Shown in pieces: positions 10,501 to 19,615 of a DNA stretch of 64,000 nt. Under the pieces are notes generated by a model. That model was not told the DNA's origin and searched no databases. It saw only the letters and a program-made list of their open reading frames with translations. Made by a program: the position numbers and the translations under genes. The number at the start of each line of letters is the position of its first letter. Within the stretch, counting starts at the first letter, position 1. The DNA lies in NCBI RefSeq assembly GCF_003201675.2, contig NZ_CP029287.2:1736001-1800000 (forward strand), in the 5' to 3' direction. The DNA comes from Metallosphaera hakonensis JCM 8857 = DSM 7519. GTDB lineage: Archaea; Thermoproteota; Thermoprotei_A; Sulfolobales; Sulfolobaceae.

Positions 10501-10973
10501 AAGTAGAGCAGGCTAATTCTCCTTCTATCACCGTAACCGTACAGCATGATCTCAAGGAAAGACGTAACAAGGGCTATCTCCAGGAATATATAGATCTCAA
10601 GGAGATTGGTGGATAGAACAGTGTAAAGCATTGAAACTGAGAAAAGAGCATATAATCCAAAGAAGAGGCCCCAATTTGCCGATCCGAGCTCATGGAACCT
10701 CTCGCTCATATACCTTACGGAGTAGGGAACGGTTAGCAGGGTTACAGCTAATATCGTAATCACAAACGGGTAGTTGAGATCGGTTACCGTGAGCCCAAAG
10801 GACCCAATGGTGTTAGCGACGTGGAATACCTCGAACAGTCCTCTCCTAGCTAGGAAGTAACCGTTTAGAGCTATAGCAATTCCAGCCAGAACTGCTGAGG
10901 AGTTCTTCCCCTTCATGAAAAACACTATTGAAGACAACACAAGGGAGACTATCATGAGATATATACCGAGCAT
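7515..10973 (-). CDS. nuoL: NuoM-NuoL fusion, complex I antiporter-like subunits
   Basis: One continuous 1152-codon frame encodes two complex I proton-pumping subunits. Residues 1 to about 490 are NuoM/ND4-like: a glutamate-bearing helix near E132, K214 in the MMVKGAQAG segment, and [19 protein letters not shown]. Residues about 495-1152 are NuoL/ND5-like: [55 protein letters not shown] with ALIHAATMV, and a C-terminal region ending in a lateral-helix-like segment with GGIDMGLN and [15 protein letters not shown]. No internal stop or restart is seen at the junction. No separate nuoM or nuoL exists in the cluster, so the fusion supplies both. The same fusion may be normal in the lineage; I cannot check. 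Confidence 0.9.
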
Positions 10974-11264
10974 TTAATCCACCTCCAACGAACCCTTCTG
11001 TCTGTAATACAAGATTACAGAGGCAAATGCCACAACTACTTCAGTTAAAGCCATACCAATAGCGAAAACCGAAAAAATCAGGGGAGTATAGGACTTACCT
11101 GCCAGAGACGAAAGGGAGAAAAGGAGCAGAATAGAGGCGTTCAAGATAATCTCAGACGAGAGGAGAACCCTAATCACGTTCTTACTGTTCAAAAGCCCGT
11201 AAATCCCTATTGCCACAAGCATCGTTGCCACAACGAAAGCCGTGTCTATGACAATGGAGTTCAT
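10974..11264 (-). CDS. nuoK: Complex I subunit NuoK
   Basis: A small three-helix membrane subunit (ND4L homologue) of about 96 residues. The segment [20 protein letters not shown] carries the conserved membrane-embedded glutamate and the SEI..NA motif of Nuo[22 protein letters not shown] carries the second glutamate. I place the start at the ATG at 11264 ([10 protein letters not shown]), because GAGGAGGGA lies 4-12 bases upstream inside the end of nuoJ; a longer in-frame version starting at 11297 would add 11 basic residues not expected for the family. It ends one base before the NuoM-NuoL fusion begins. Confidence 0.88.
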   Translation of the reverse strand: MNSIVIDTAFVVATMLVAIGIYGLLNSKNVIRVLLSSEIILNASILLLFSLSSLAGKSYTPLIFSVFAIGMALTEVVVAFASVILYYRQKGSLEVD

Positions 11265-11265
11265 C

Positions 11266-11772
11266 TTAGTCCCTCCTCGCGAGCGAAAGCGCCTCAATCA
11301 TGGTAGTAAGCAATGCTATCACTAGGATGACTGCAGGGAACCAATATTGTGAAATCAATCTCTCACCAATTATAGCTAAGTTAAGCGGTTGAATGGAAAC
11401 AGAGGAAGTAGCTATGGGACCGGTTGAAAGGACTATCACCGCAAAGAGGGCCACCGCTGATAGAAGGGCCATAGCTGGAGCCCATGGAGTCCTCACTTCC
11501 TTAACCTCCAGCCCCCTGAACATTACCAGCGAAATTGAAAGAAAGACAACCGTGGCGCCCACGTAAAGAATAAGATGAAACGCTGAGTAAAGTGAGTACA
11601 CGGCAGGATCTAAGTCTGCAATTAACACTGCCACGGACATCCCTAGAAACGCCAAAGCCACTGCCGAATAGAAGACGTTCTTCGAGTTAACAATGAAAAG
11701 AGCCACTGCCAATGACAAAACTGAAAAAACAAAGAAAATACCAACCTGAAAATCACTCGGTGTCAGGAACAT
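11266..11772 (-). CDS. nuoJ: Complex I subunit NuoJ
   Basis: An ND6-like membrane subunit of about 168 residues with five hydrophobic segments. The block [27 protein letters not shown] and [25 protein letters not shown] match the NuoJ pattern (helix followed by YVGA). The start at 11772 ([10 protein letters not shown]) is preferred because GGGGA precedes it by a few bases; an upstream ATG at 11793 would add seven residues. It overlaps the end of nuoI by 20 bases and its stop lies just before the nuoK start, so translation is coupled on both sides. Confidence 0.85.
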   Translation of the reverse strand: MFLTPSDFQVGIFFVFSVLSLAVALFIVNSKNVFYSAVALAFLGMSVAVLIADLDPAVYSLYSAFHLILYVGATVVFLSISLVMFRGLEVKEVRTPWAPAMALLSAVALFAVIVLSTGPIATSSVSIQPLNLAIIGERLISQYWFPAVILVIALLTTMIEALSLARRD

Positions 11773-12262
11773 ATTTGATCCCCTTATCTTCATCTACTAC
11801 TGCCTTGACCTTTCTCACGACTTGGCCAATAGGAGGTTGATCGAAATCCTGATTGAACTTCTCTGGATTGAAGATAAGTTCCCTCCTATTGGAGAACGCG
11901 GCATCGTGAACTCCTGTCTCCTTCAAGGCATCAACCGGGCAGATATCAACACAGAAGGCACAGAACACACACCTCCCGTAGTTGATCGTTGGGAACTTCT
12001 TTCCCTGATCTGTTACCATTTTCATAGCGTCTGCAGGACAAACCATGGCGCAAAGGGTGCATCCTATACAAATGTCCTTGTAGAGCCTTATCATGCCCCT
12101 ATATCCGGTCGGTAAGGACATGGACTCCTCCGGATACTTTAGGGTTATTCTCTGAGGCTTAACGAAATACTTTACCCCTGCACCTACAGCTTGTAGGTGT
12201 CCAGACACTACATTGAAAGGAGATTCCCCTTTCTTATATTCCTTGATCTTTATTGAATCCAT
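11753..12262 (-). CDS. nuoI: Complex I iron-sulfur subunit NuoI
   Basis: A peripheral-arm subunit holding two 4Fe-4S clusters (N6a/N6b). With the start at 12262 ([12 protein letters not shown]) it has 169 residues; the two ferredoxin motifs are [12 protein letters not shown] (C65, 68, 71, 75) and [12 protein letters not shown] (C98, 101, 104, 108). It has an N-terminal amphipathic region and a charged C-terminal tail, as is usual. An in-frame start at 12325 would give 190 residues but would begin deep inside nuoH. The chosen start overlaps the nuoH end by 13 bases with GGTGGTGGG upstream as a plausible ribosome site. Confidence 0.92.
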   Translation of the reverse strand: MDSIKIKEYKKGESPFNVVSGHLQAVGAGVKYFVKPQRITLKYPEESMSLPTGYRGMIRLYKDICIGCTLCAMVCPADAMKMVTDQGKKFPTINYGRCVFCAFCVDICPVDALKETGVHDAAFSNRRELIFNPEKFNQDFDQPPIGQVVRKVKAVVDEDKGIKYVPDTE

Positions 12263-13308
12263 AGGTAACCCACCACCAAACCTAGAAACAAGGAGGCAAC
12301 GGCCAAGGGGAAAATATATTTCCAACTTCCCCTTAAGGCCTGATCTAGCCTATAACGACCGTACACTGACCTTAGGAAAACCGAGAAAAACACGAGGATC
12401 GAAGCCTTAATTACGGTGAGGAGAGCACCAGGGAAACCAGAGAGGGGGAACCAACCAGCTAAGAACATATCGGTGAAGACTAGAGCGTAGACGAAGTTAC
12501 CTACATAGGAGCCTGCCATGGTTAGCACGAATAGGAGCCCGCTGTATTCGGTAGCTGGCCCAAGTACCAGCTCCGTGTCAGCCTCAGCTATATCGAAGGG
12601 GAACCTGGCACTCCCAATTATCATGGCGATGAAAAACGTGATCGCCGCCAAGGGGTTCGCGAAGATCCCTGGAATCCCCGACTGAACTATCTTGGCTAAG
12701 TCGAGCGTGTGATACTCGAAGGCCATGGCAATTGTAGAGATCAACAATAGGACATCATAGGAAACTGAAAGATACGACTCCCTTACAGCTCCCACAATAG
12801 CGAACCTGTTATTGGTACTCCATGCCATTAGGATTATCATCGCGGGATAAACGGACTCTATGGCTAGTATCAGGAGCATGTTGTATTGGGTAAATAGTCC
12901 GGTGAGAACGCCCATCCCTATGTTGGGATCATAAAAGTCGTGGAAGTAGATTGAGAAAATTGAGCCGGACTCTGGTATCACTGACACGGGGATTACGGCT
13001 AAAGGTAGAAATGACATGGCAACTACTAGAACAGGTGCCAGAGCGAAGAGGGTAGGATTCACCTCCTCTGGGATAATTATCTCTGAGAAGACGAACTTCA
13101 AGGCGTCCGCGACCAGTTGAAGGTATCCGCCCAGCCTCTTGGATGCGTAGTAGGGTCCTACCCTCATCTGAACCCTAGCTGCGGCTTTCCTCTCAAACCA
13201 GATGGTAGTAAGTAGGAGAATCCCCGTAAAGATCAACCCTGGTAGGATTATTGGGGCGAAAAATGAAGGGTAAAGGATATAGTACCTGATATCAAAAAGA
13301 AGGTTCAT
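12250..13308 (-). CDS. nuoH: Complex I subunit NuoH
   Basis: The ND1 homologue that forms the quinone chamber and links the two arms. The 352 residues contain eight or more membrane spans and the signatures [38 protein letters not shown] and [16 protein letters not shown], which includes the conserved acidic residues lining the quinone path. It starts one base inside the nuoD stop, so translation is coupled. Confidence 0.95.
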   Translation of the reverse strand: MNLLFDIRYYILYPSFFAPIILPGLIFTGILLLTTIWFERKAAARVQMRVGPYYASKRLGGYLQLVADALKFVFSEIIIPEEVNPTLFALAPVLVVAMSFLPLAVIPVSVIPESGSIFSIYFHDFYDPNIGMGVLTGLFTQYNMLLILAIESVYPAMIILMAWSTNNRFAIVGAVRESYLSVSYDVLLLISTIAMAFEYHTLDLAKIVQSGIPGIFANPLAAITFFIAMIIGSARFPFDIAEADTELVLGPATEYSGLLFVLTMAGSYVGNFVYALVFTDMFLAGWFPLSGFPGALLTVIKASILVFFSVFLRSVYGRYRLDQALRGSWKYIFPLAVASLFLGLVVGYLWIQ

Positions 13309-14525
13309 TATCTATCAGCCTCCGGAGGGAAGTAGTCCAAGCTACCATAGATTGAAACTAGATCAGCGTATCTTGCTCCCTTCAACAAGTTCTTCATTAC
13401 ATATATGGATCTATAGGAAGGAGTGATCATCCTGAGCCTATAAGGCTTAGCTGATCCGTCACTGACTACGTAGTACACAAGCTCTCCTCTCCCTGCCTCT
13501 ACCCTGGAAATTGCCTCGCCCTTTGGAGGTCTGAAGGAGGCGTAGTAACCGGGCATAACCACCCTCTTCTGTCCCTCCCACCACTTCTTGAGGCGAGTCG
13601 GAGGAATTTGCTTAAAGAATCTGTCACTTAGTATCTGGCCCTCTGGTATGTCCTTGATTACCTGTTCTAAGATCCTTAGGCTTTGCTCGATTTCCTCGAA
13701 CCTAACCAATGTTCTAGCGTAGCTGTCCCCCTCCTTATAGACGGGAATTTCGAAGTCCAACTTGGAATAAGCACCGTAAGGCTCCGCCTTCCTCGCATCG
13801 TAGTAAACCCCTGAGCCCCTTAAATTAGGTCCCGCAGCTCCCCACTCTATCGCCTCTTCCCGAGTCATAACTCCAACGTCCTGCAATCTTGCCTTAATAT
13901 TGGGATTATTGAGAAATATCCTCTCCCAATCCTTCATTTTTTTCCTCATGTACGTTATGGCCTTCTTAGTCATGTCAACTATGGTAGGAGTGAGGTCTCT
14001 CCTAACTCCCCCTGGAATAACGTAAGAGTTGGTCACCCTAGCCCCCGTGAGCGCCTCCAAGATCTGTACCCAGACTTCTCTGTCCCCGAAACCCCACATG
14101 AACCCTGTGGAATGGCCTATGAATATGGCCAGGATTCCCATCCCGTAAAGATGGCTGGCTATTCTACTGATTTCGGCTGCGAAGCTCCTAAGGTACTGAG
14201 CCCTCTCTGGAACATCGACGTTGAGTATTTTCTCAACAGCTAATATATAGCCTAGGTTCATGTTTACCGAATCTAGAATCGCAGGTCTCTCAACCAAGGG
14301 AATCAGATGTATATAGTTCCTGTTCTCGCTTAGTTTCTCCACTGCCCTATGAACGTATCCTGGATCGATTTCAGCGTCCTCTATTATATCGCCATTCAAC
14401 TTCACGAAAATCCTCATATGCCCTGATCCTGGATGCTGGGGACCTACGTTGAGTTCTCCAGTGACGGGGACCACATCCAGCTCCATTCCCCCGCTTTTCA
14501 TCAAATCGTCAACTTGACTTGTCAA
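13308..14525 (-). CDS. nuoD: Complex I subunit NuoD (49-kDa homologue)
   Basis: The 49-kDa subunit, related to the large subunit of NiFe hydrogenases and forming part of the quinone site. The 405 residues include [20 protein letters not shown] with the HP quinone-site motif, [33 protein letters not shown] and [17 protein letters not shown]. The hydrogenase nickel-ligand cysteines are absent, as expected for complex I. Its start overlaps nuoC by 17 bases. Confidence 0.95.
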   Translation of the reverse strand: MTSQVDDLMKSGGMELDVVPVTGELNVGPQHPGSGHMRIFVKLNGDIIEDAEIDPGYVHRAVEKLSENRNYIHLIPLVERPAILDSVNMNLGYILAVEKILNVDVPERAQYLRSFAAEISRIASHLYGMGILAIFIGHSTGFMWGFGDREVWVQILEALTGARVTNSYVIPGGVRRDLTPTIVDMTKKAITYMRKKMKDWERIFLNNPNIKARLQDVGVMTREEAIEWGAAGPNLRGSGVYYDARKAEPYGAYSKLDFEIPVYKEGDSYARTLVRFEEIEQSLRILEQVIKDIPEGQILSDRFFKQIPPTRLKKWWEGQKRVVMPGYYASFRPPKGEAISRVEAGRGELVYYVVSDGSAKPYRLRMITPSYRSIYVMKNLLKGARYADLVSIYGSLDYFPPEADR

Positions 14526-14991
14526 CGAACAACCCCTCCGTTCTAATCTTGAAGCTCTTTCTCAAGGGGTAAACCCCTTCGAAATCCTCAGGTAAGAAAA
14601 GCCTTCTCATATCAGGATTGCCCTCAAAGGTTATTCCCAGCATCTCATAGGTCTCCCTTTCCCCTGTCCATACGCTACCCCAGACATTTATTAGGCTGGG
14701 AACCACAGGGTCCTTATAGGACGTCCAAGTCTTGAGGGCTAAGATCACCCTTGAGAGCTCCAAATCAAACGAGGAAACATGATAGATGACCTGAAACTTA
14801 GACTGGTCTGGAAAGTCTATTCCAGTTACCGCCTTAACATGATCAAATCCTACCTCTCTCAACACCTTAGCAGTTTCAACTAGTTTGGTCTTATCGACCT
14901 CAATTGATCCCCTAGTATCTCCCTCTGCTTTAATGGGGATCTTCTTCTCCTGTAGAGTTTTAACCACTACCTCAATGGGTTTCTGGCTCAT
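14509..14991 (-). CDS. nuoC: Complex I subunit NuoC (30-kDa homologue)
   Basis: A peripheral-arm subunit of about 160 residues. The diagnostic C-terminal block is [20 protein letters not shown] followed by [20 protein letters not shown]. The start at 14991 is chosen because its ATG overlaps the TGA of nuoA (ATGA), the usual coupling arrangement; a TTG at 15006 is the alternative. NuoB, which normally sits between NuoA and NuoC, is not encoded here. Confidence 0.92.
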   Translation of the reverse strand: MSQKPIEVVVKTLQEKKIPIKAEGDTRGSIEVDKTKLVETAKVLREVGFDHVKAVTGIDFPDQSKFQVIYHVSSFDLELSRVILALKTWTSYKDPVVPSLINVWGSVWTGERETYEMLGITFEGNPDMRRLFLPEDFEGVYPLRKSFKIRTEGLFVDKSS

Positions 14992-15377
14992 CTCCTCAAC
15001 CCCCAATAGGTTATGATGTTAATTTGCCTAATCGCATAGTAGAGTATAGGGTACATAAGGATCAGAAATGAACCTGCAACGATCACGAGGTTCCTAAACA
15101 AAACGAAGTTATTATAGAACGGGACAGCAGCGGCTATAAATAAGAGGACCACTATGGGCTCCAGGGTAGTGTATATTAACAGGTATCCGTAATACTGAAG
15201 AGGATACCAAAGCCTGCCCTCCCCAGTTGGAATGTTCCCAGCCTCGAACCTCGCAGTCTTTAATGGGTTAGGGTTCCTGGGAAGAGCCATAACAAGGAGT
15301 TTATAGGTACCATAGCCAGCCAACAGGACCAAGATAAAGGGCAAACCAAATGATAACACGGCTTGAGTGTAGGTCAT
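14988..15377 (-). CDS. nuoA: Complex I subunit NuoA
   Basis: A small three-helix membrane subunit (ND3 homologue) of 129 residues. Conserved features are [12 protein letters not shown] in the first loop, where many relatives have YECG, and the helix [20 protein letters not shown], which carries the buried acidic residue and proline pattern of the family. It is the first gene of the operon and has a TATA box about 25-33 bp before its ATG. Confidence 0.93.
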   Translation of the reverse strand: MTYTQAVLSFGLPFILVLLAGYGTYKLLVMALPRNPNPLKTARFEAGNIPTGEGRLWYPLQYYGYLLIYTTLEPIVVLLFIAAAVPFYNNFVLFRNLVIVAGSFLILMYPILYYAIRQINIITYWGLRR

Positions 15378-15401
15378 GCAGTGTTAGATACACTAGAAGG
15401 G

Positions 15402-15410
15402 GTATAAAAT
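15402..15410 (-). promoter_or_regulatory. TATA box of the complex I operon
   Basis: Minus-strand ATTTTATAC sits 25-33 bp upstream of the nuoA ATG, placing the predicted transcription start at or just before the start codon. No other promoter-like sequence is evident before the end of the operon, because the following genes overlap or abut. Confidence 0.5.
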
Positions 15411-15475
15411 ATTTGCTTTTGACAATCGAACTATGCTTATATATTTTAAAAAACTAAAATTATGGGGATGTAGGT

Positions 15476-16240
15476 TTACTTTATTTTTTCAAGAATTGTA
15501 CGAGAGTTTCTAATGCATTTCCAGATTCCTTCCCTTGGAACCCCCTCGATGCATCGAGAGGAGACGAAGACCTTTTCTTGGTCTAGGGACACAGGATCTT
15601 CCTCCGGTCTGACGAAGTTTTCGTGAATAATGCAGTTTGGCCCAGCGTACCTAAATAGGATTGGATGAACCCTCTTAACTTCGTCCAACATGAGCCAGGC
15701 CACTGCACGAATCTCCCATTGAGCCCTAGTACATAGGCGAAGACCAAAGAAATTATACAATTCCCGGGCATTCATTGTGACCACTAGGTTCGTATTGACT
15801 CCGTTGGGTAGAACATATCTGGCGTCCTCCTCCGGCACGCCTTGATTAAGAAGGCGGAGGTATTCCTGATATGTGGTTTCGTAGCCGTGGACGTCCTTGA
15901 AGCTCGGGGGGACCACCGGTTTGTAATACTCATCCTTGGGTTTAGCAAAACGGTGACTCATCTGGGTATAGGACGCGATCCTATGTCTCACGAATTGATG
16001 AGACGCAACCCTCGATATCCCCTCAATTGAGAAGGTGTATGAGGAGTGCTCCAACACCGACCAGTAACCGTGTATGATAGAATCACGGATCCATGTCTCT
16101 ATCTCTTGTGGAGGCATGTCCAGGTGGTGCTCCCATCCGTGCCTCGACCTGGACATCTTTGCGGCTATGGCAACCACGAGCTCTCCCTGGGGATTATAGG
16201 CCACGAGCTTGACCTTGAATGGAATCGCTTTGCTAATCAT
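15476..16240 (-). CDS. thyX: Flavin-dependent thymidylate synthase ThyX
   Basis: Makes dTMP from dUMP with FAD, NADPH and methylenetetrahydrofolate-type carbon donor. The ThyX motif RHRxxSxxQxSxR is present as [13 protein letters not shown] at residues 85-97; HWSVLEH-like ([13 protein letters not shown]) and the C-terminal [22 protein letters not shown] block also match. At 254 residues it is full length. It is divergent from nothing nearby and reads away from the nuo operon promoter, with about 100 bp between them. No thyA was seen in the window. Confidence 0.93.
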   Translation of the reverse strand: MISKAIPFKVKLVAYNPQGELVVAIAAKMSRSRHGWEHHLDMPPQEIETWIRDSIIHGYWSVLEHSSYTFSIEGISRVASHQFVRHRIASYTQMSHRFAKPKDEYYKPVVPPSFKDVHGYETTYQEYLRLLNQGVPEEDARYVLPNGVNTNLVVTMNARELYNFFGLRLCTRAQWEIRAVAWLMLDEVKRVHPILFRYAGPNCIIHENFVRPEEDPVSLDQEKVFVSSRCIEGVPREGIWKCIRNSRTILEKIK

Positions 16241-16420
16241 CTTACTTCTATGTTCTCTCTTTATTCATTATTCATAGTATAACTTTTGGTACAATATTAT
16301 GAGGGGTAACTCACTTCATGCATAAGAAAGCTCCACGAAAGAAGTGGAAAACTTGGTTCACGAGACTGAGAAGTTGTTAAAGTAATTTAGATTGAAATAA
16401 TCTCATCCAGACGCAATAAT

Positions 16421-16745
16421 GATCTTTAACCTTATGGGGGTAAGGGGGAAGTCTCCTTCCTTGAGGAGGTAAATTAATAGCCCCTTATGGAGACGTTTTT
16501 ATTTTTATACATCAAAGAAATTCTTAGACCGTGGCTGAAAGGGCTGGGTCAGTACCCTCGGGACTGGGGGAACTAAAGCCTGTGGAGAGAAAACCCTCCC
16601 TAACCTCTCTTCCACACGGGGCACCACAGAACGGTTCCGTTCGATGGGACGTCTATGGGTGAAGGGGGATCGGGGTTTCTCCGAGAAGCAGGAAATCTCC
16701 ATTGTGAGATGGAGAGGTCCCATCATTAGGGCGGGAGAGTTCACT
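16421..16745 (+). mobile_element. IS605-type remnant retaining both ends but no tnpB
   Basis: The left part (TTATGGGGGTAAGGGGGAAG ... TTGAGGAGG ... AATAGCCCC) matches the left end of the intact tnpB element at 51999-52070, and the right part (ATTAGGGCGGGAGAGTTCAC) matches that element's right end at 53332-53351. Almost all of the transposase-associated nuclease gene is missing; about 200 bp of right-end sequence remains, with stops in all sensible frames. It therefore looks like an internally deleted, non-autonomous copy that may still encode a guide-type right-end RNA. The rest of the 16241-16929 spacer shows no gene. Confidence 0.6.
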
Positions 16746-16929
16746 AGCGTACCAAGGATATCCATCCTAAGGTTAAGTTCGCGTCCTTCTACACTCTATG
16801 ATGCCCATATTCCTCCAGACTCTCACGACCTTTTTCTAGGTTTGCTCAAACATACTAACTTATTTCATATCATTGGCCACCTTGCGATCACATTGAAAAC
16901 CGTAAGGGAGTTCTTTAAAACGACCTAAC

Positions 16930-17265
16930 TTAATCCAAGACTCCGCTGTACTTCTCTACGACTCTAGTTAACATAGCAGAGTTCTTTTCGGCGTCCTTCT
17001 CTGCTTGTTCGAGGGTCTTCTTTATGTCCTCTTCCTTAATAGCGTTCATTTTCTGTTTGTATATGGTAATGTCTCTGAGCTCGTCCTCAAGCATATCCAG
17101 AACTACCTCTAACTGAGATGGTTCTATCTTGGCAGTTTTTGAAGCCTTGTCCCTAAAGCAAGTGTAATGAACCACGGTCTTTTTGCCAGTGAAGGTAAAA
17201 AGCTCGTCCCAATATATCTTGTTTTTACATAAATCACACGTCCACTTAGTTTCGGGCCTACTCAT
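16930..17265 (-). CDS. DUF2175-type small zinc protein
   Basis: A 111-residue protein with an N-terminal zinc-binding site: [10 protein letters not shown] followed by VHYTCF, giving a CxxC...HxxC arrangement within the first 36 residues. The rest is a long charged helix. This is the pattern of DUF2175, an archaeal family found mainly in Sulfolobales, of unknown function, possibly nucleic-acid binding. It is divergent from the next gene, sharing a 44-bp AT-rich spacer that probably carries both promoters. Confidence 0.65.
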   Translation of the reverse strand: MSRPETKWTCDLCKNKIYWDELFTFTGKKTVVHYTCFRDKASKTAKIEPSQLEVVLDMLEDELRDITIYKQKMNAIKEEDIKKTLEQAEKDAEKNSAMLTRVVEKYSGVLD

Positions 17266-17309
17266 CTGGATAGATACATTTTAAATTAAAATAAAAGTTA
17301 CGGTAAACC

Positions 17310-18446
17310 GTGATGATAACCGATAAGCTACTTTCGGACGCCAAATTTTACGGCAAATTGATTGGGATGCTCTTTGATAAGGAAGACCTGGTCTCATCTA
17401 AAATTAAGGGGACAGCCTTAGAGAGGAGATTAACGTTAATTAACGTAGACCCAGAGGAGTACCCCGATTACCTTATTAGGCTAACAAGGGGGCTTATCCC
17501 CACCCTTTCCGTTATTACTCCCAACCTGGACTTAGTAGCTATCATAGAGTCGAGTAATGTGGAGTACATGATTACATCTCTGAAGGACGTAGTCAGTGAG
17601 TATTCGTCTGGCAAGATAAATCCAGTGAGGATACCTGAGTACGCCCCTGAACCCATGGAGGCCAGTGAAGCATCAATCTATGAAGCGATCAATAGGGTCG
17701 TGGACCGGGAACCAGCGGACTTCAGAGTAATAGAATTGGTGGAAAGTATTGCGAAAGGAGAGAAGAGATATTCTTCAATAACCAAATACATCAATCCATT
17801 AGACCAAATATCACTATACTACTTAGGAAGGGGTGAGTTGAAGGGAAACTTCGCGATATATGAGGCAGTGAAGGCAATAAAGGGAGAAAACTCCGATATT
17901 GAGGATTACATTTCAGAGGGAAGGGTGTTCAGGAGCTCAAGAAAGGAAAATTGGGGGCTATTAACTGATGAGGCGATAGTAGGATATGCTCTCCTCATAA
18001 GATATTTGAGGGAAGGTAACGATTCTGATTTAAACCAGGCAATTAAGATCAAGGAATTTATCAAGAGCAACTTGGAGACCGAGAAGGGTTTCAGGGACGT
18101 TGTACCGAAGGACCCCCTTACCAACATCGTTTATCTTGAGCCTTTAGCTAACGCTGAGGCAGCTGTATTTCTTTCAGCTCTATGGCAAGCAACCGAGGAT
18201 GAGGAAGCTAAGGGAATGACGTATAAGGCCCTAGGTATTGCTGCCGTTAAATCAGGTTATTTGGCGGTCAGTGCCAGGATTGCCCACGCTTTGCTGAGGC
18301 TAAATCACGGCATTAAAACTTCAGTGCCTGGGAAATATGATGACGTCAGAGTCATGTTCAACAAGAAAGTCGAATGTAAGTTCAAACAGGGAGACAAATG
18401 CTCAGATAATTTGGAGGAATTCCATGGGCTTGGATTGGAAGAGTAG
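17310..18446 (+). CDS. Protein related to the C-terminal part of YyaL/DUF255 proteins
   Basis: A 378-residue soluble protein. The C-terminal half (residues about 170-345) has the helical repeats and motifs of the (alpha/alpha)-barrel part of YyaL/DUF255 (spermatogenesis-associated 20) proteins: NWGLLTDEAIVGYALLIRYL, VYLEPLANAEAAVFLSALWQ and KSGYLAVSARIAHALLRL. The N-terminal thioredoxin-like domain with CxxC that defines the full-length family is absent, so this is a short relative. The last 30 residues contain CKFKQGDKC. The function is unknown; family placement is from remembered patterns and is moderate. Confidence 0.5.
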   Translation: MMITDKLLSDAKFYGKLIGMLFDKEDLVSSKIKGTALERRLTLINVDPEEYPDYLIRLTRGLIPTLSVITPNLDLVAIIESSNVEYMITSLKDVVSEYSSGKINPVRIPEYAPEPMEASEASIYEAINRVVDREPADFRVIELVESIAKGEKRYSSITKYINPLDQISLYYLGRGELKGNFAIYEAVKAIKGENSDIEDYISEGRVFRSSRKENWGLLTDEAIVGYALLIRYLREGNDSDLNQAIKIKEFIKSNLETEKGFRDVVPKDPLTNIVYLEPLANAEAAVFLSALWQATEDEEAKGMTYKALGIAAVKSGYLAVSARIAHALLRLNHGIKTSVPGKYDDVRVMFNKKVECKFKQGDKCSDNLEEFHGLGLEE

Positions 18447-18928
18447 TATCAGGGCTATCCTAAACAGAAGATAAGACGGAAACCCTAAGGGCTAACAACT
18501 ATCCACAAATAAAGATATACTGAATAACATATATTGTTAAGGTAAGTCCGCTAACTAGCAAGCAGAGTCCAGTGAGAAATCGTTTAGAATGGATTCGGTT
18601 GGCTGAGGCTTCCATGTATAGATGTGTAAGAAACACTACGTTCAGGTAAAATGCACAACTGTACCCGGTAGACCCAGGTTAGCTCATAAAATCAATAGGT
18701 CAACTATCTCAATATTCATTAAAGGTCAAGTAGAATATATCTCAAAGCATTGATATAAACCCCATAATAGCTCTCCGAGCCATTCACTAGTGCATCCACG
18801 TTTGGAATTACTCCTTAAGGAGAAAAGGTAGAGTGGTTTTGTTAACCCAAAGAAATCTAAGAACGAAGAGTCGACACGAAAACCATGAAAAATTCATAAA
18901 ACCCGTAAAAACTCCTAACACGATAAAT
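18447..18928. other. Gene-free spacer of about 480 bp
   Basis: No open frame with protein-like composition, no tRNA-like fold, and no copy of the window's repeats was found here. It lies between convergent genes, so promoters are not expected. The length is unusual for a convergent spacer, and it may hold decayed sequence. Confidence 0.4.
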
Positions 18929-19615
18929 TTAGGTTAAGATTAAGTGTACTCTGTCCAGATACCTAGCAAGTTGGCGAGCGTTTCCTCCCTCACAAATGGT
19001 CCTAAATGCCCTATTCCTATCTAAGGGAACTAATTTCCCAACCGCCTCGAATCCGTATCTCTTTAACGTGTTAGGGGCCATCACCGACGATGCACCGTTC
19101 ATTATGAGATGTTCTGCCTTTAGGTTCTTCAATATCTTTTCAATATTGTTTAAGACCAATGACGATCCGAATATAACTGCCGTTGAACAGATCTCAGATC
19201 TGAAGTCAGAAAATGGCCTACTTCCCTGGACTGGCTCAGGAGAGAAGTCGTAGGAAACTACTTCAGAGAATCCCTCAACCTTAACTTGTGGGGAGTAACC
19301 GAACATGCAGAGCCTTCCCCCCTGAAAGAGTTGTAGCGGATCTCCTCTCTTCACGTCGTCAGGAGTCAAAGCGTTCATGACTGCCATTGAGATACTTCTT
19401 CGCATTGGCGAGTCGAAATTGTTAGCTACGTCAAAGGCATACTTCCCCTGCAACTCTCCGGCCTCCTCCACCTCACCATCGGTAAGAGTAATGGAGATCC
19501 CTAGGCTCTGATCGTCTAAGAGAACTCCAGTGTACGAAGTCCCAACACAAACGTTCACAACTTTCCTTCTCTTTAACTCGTAGGACAGCTCGTCTAGGAT
19601 TTCGTTAAGTATCAA
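18929..19615 (-). CDS. DUF364/DUF4213 putative metal-chelation protein
   Basis: A 228-residue protein. The N-terminal part (VVNVCVGTSYTGVLLDDQSLG, with a short GKYAFDVANNFDSPMRRSIS segment) resembles DUF4213, and the C-terminal part (AVIFGSSLVLNNIEKILKNLK, HLIMNGASSVMAPNTLKRYGF, EGGNARQLARY) resembles DUF364, a Rossmann-like domain proposed to chelate metals. In bacteria such proteins are associated with metal or pterin-related metabolism. The start overlaps the upstream nucleotidyltransferase stop by four bases, so the two are co-translated. Confidence 0.7.
   Translation of the reverse strand: MILNEILDELSYELKRRKVVNVCVGTSYTGVLLDDQSLGISITLTDGEVEEAGELQGKYAFDVANNFDSPMRRSISMAVMNALTPDDVKRGDPLQLFQGGRLCMFGYSPQVKVEGFSEVVSYDFSPEPVQGSRPFSDFRSEICSTAVIFGSSLVLNNIEKILKNLKAEHLIMNGASSVMAPNTLKRYGFEAVGKLVPLDRNRAFRTICEGGNARQLARYLDRVHLILT

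Noticed and set aside
16505-16928. Overlapping 86- and 94-codon frames, and first thoughts of an RNase P or SRP RNA
   Set aside because: No conserved RNase P or SRP core sequence is found, while both flanks match IS605 ends; the region is better explained as a transposon remnant.
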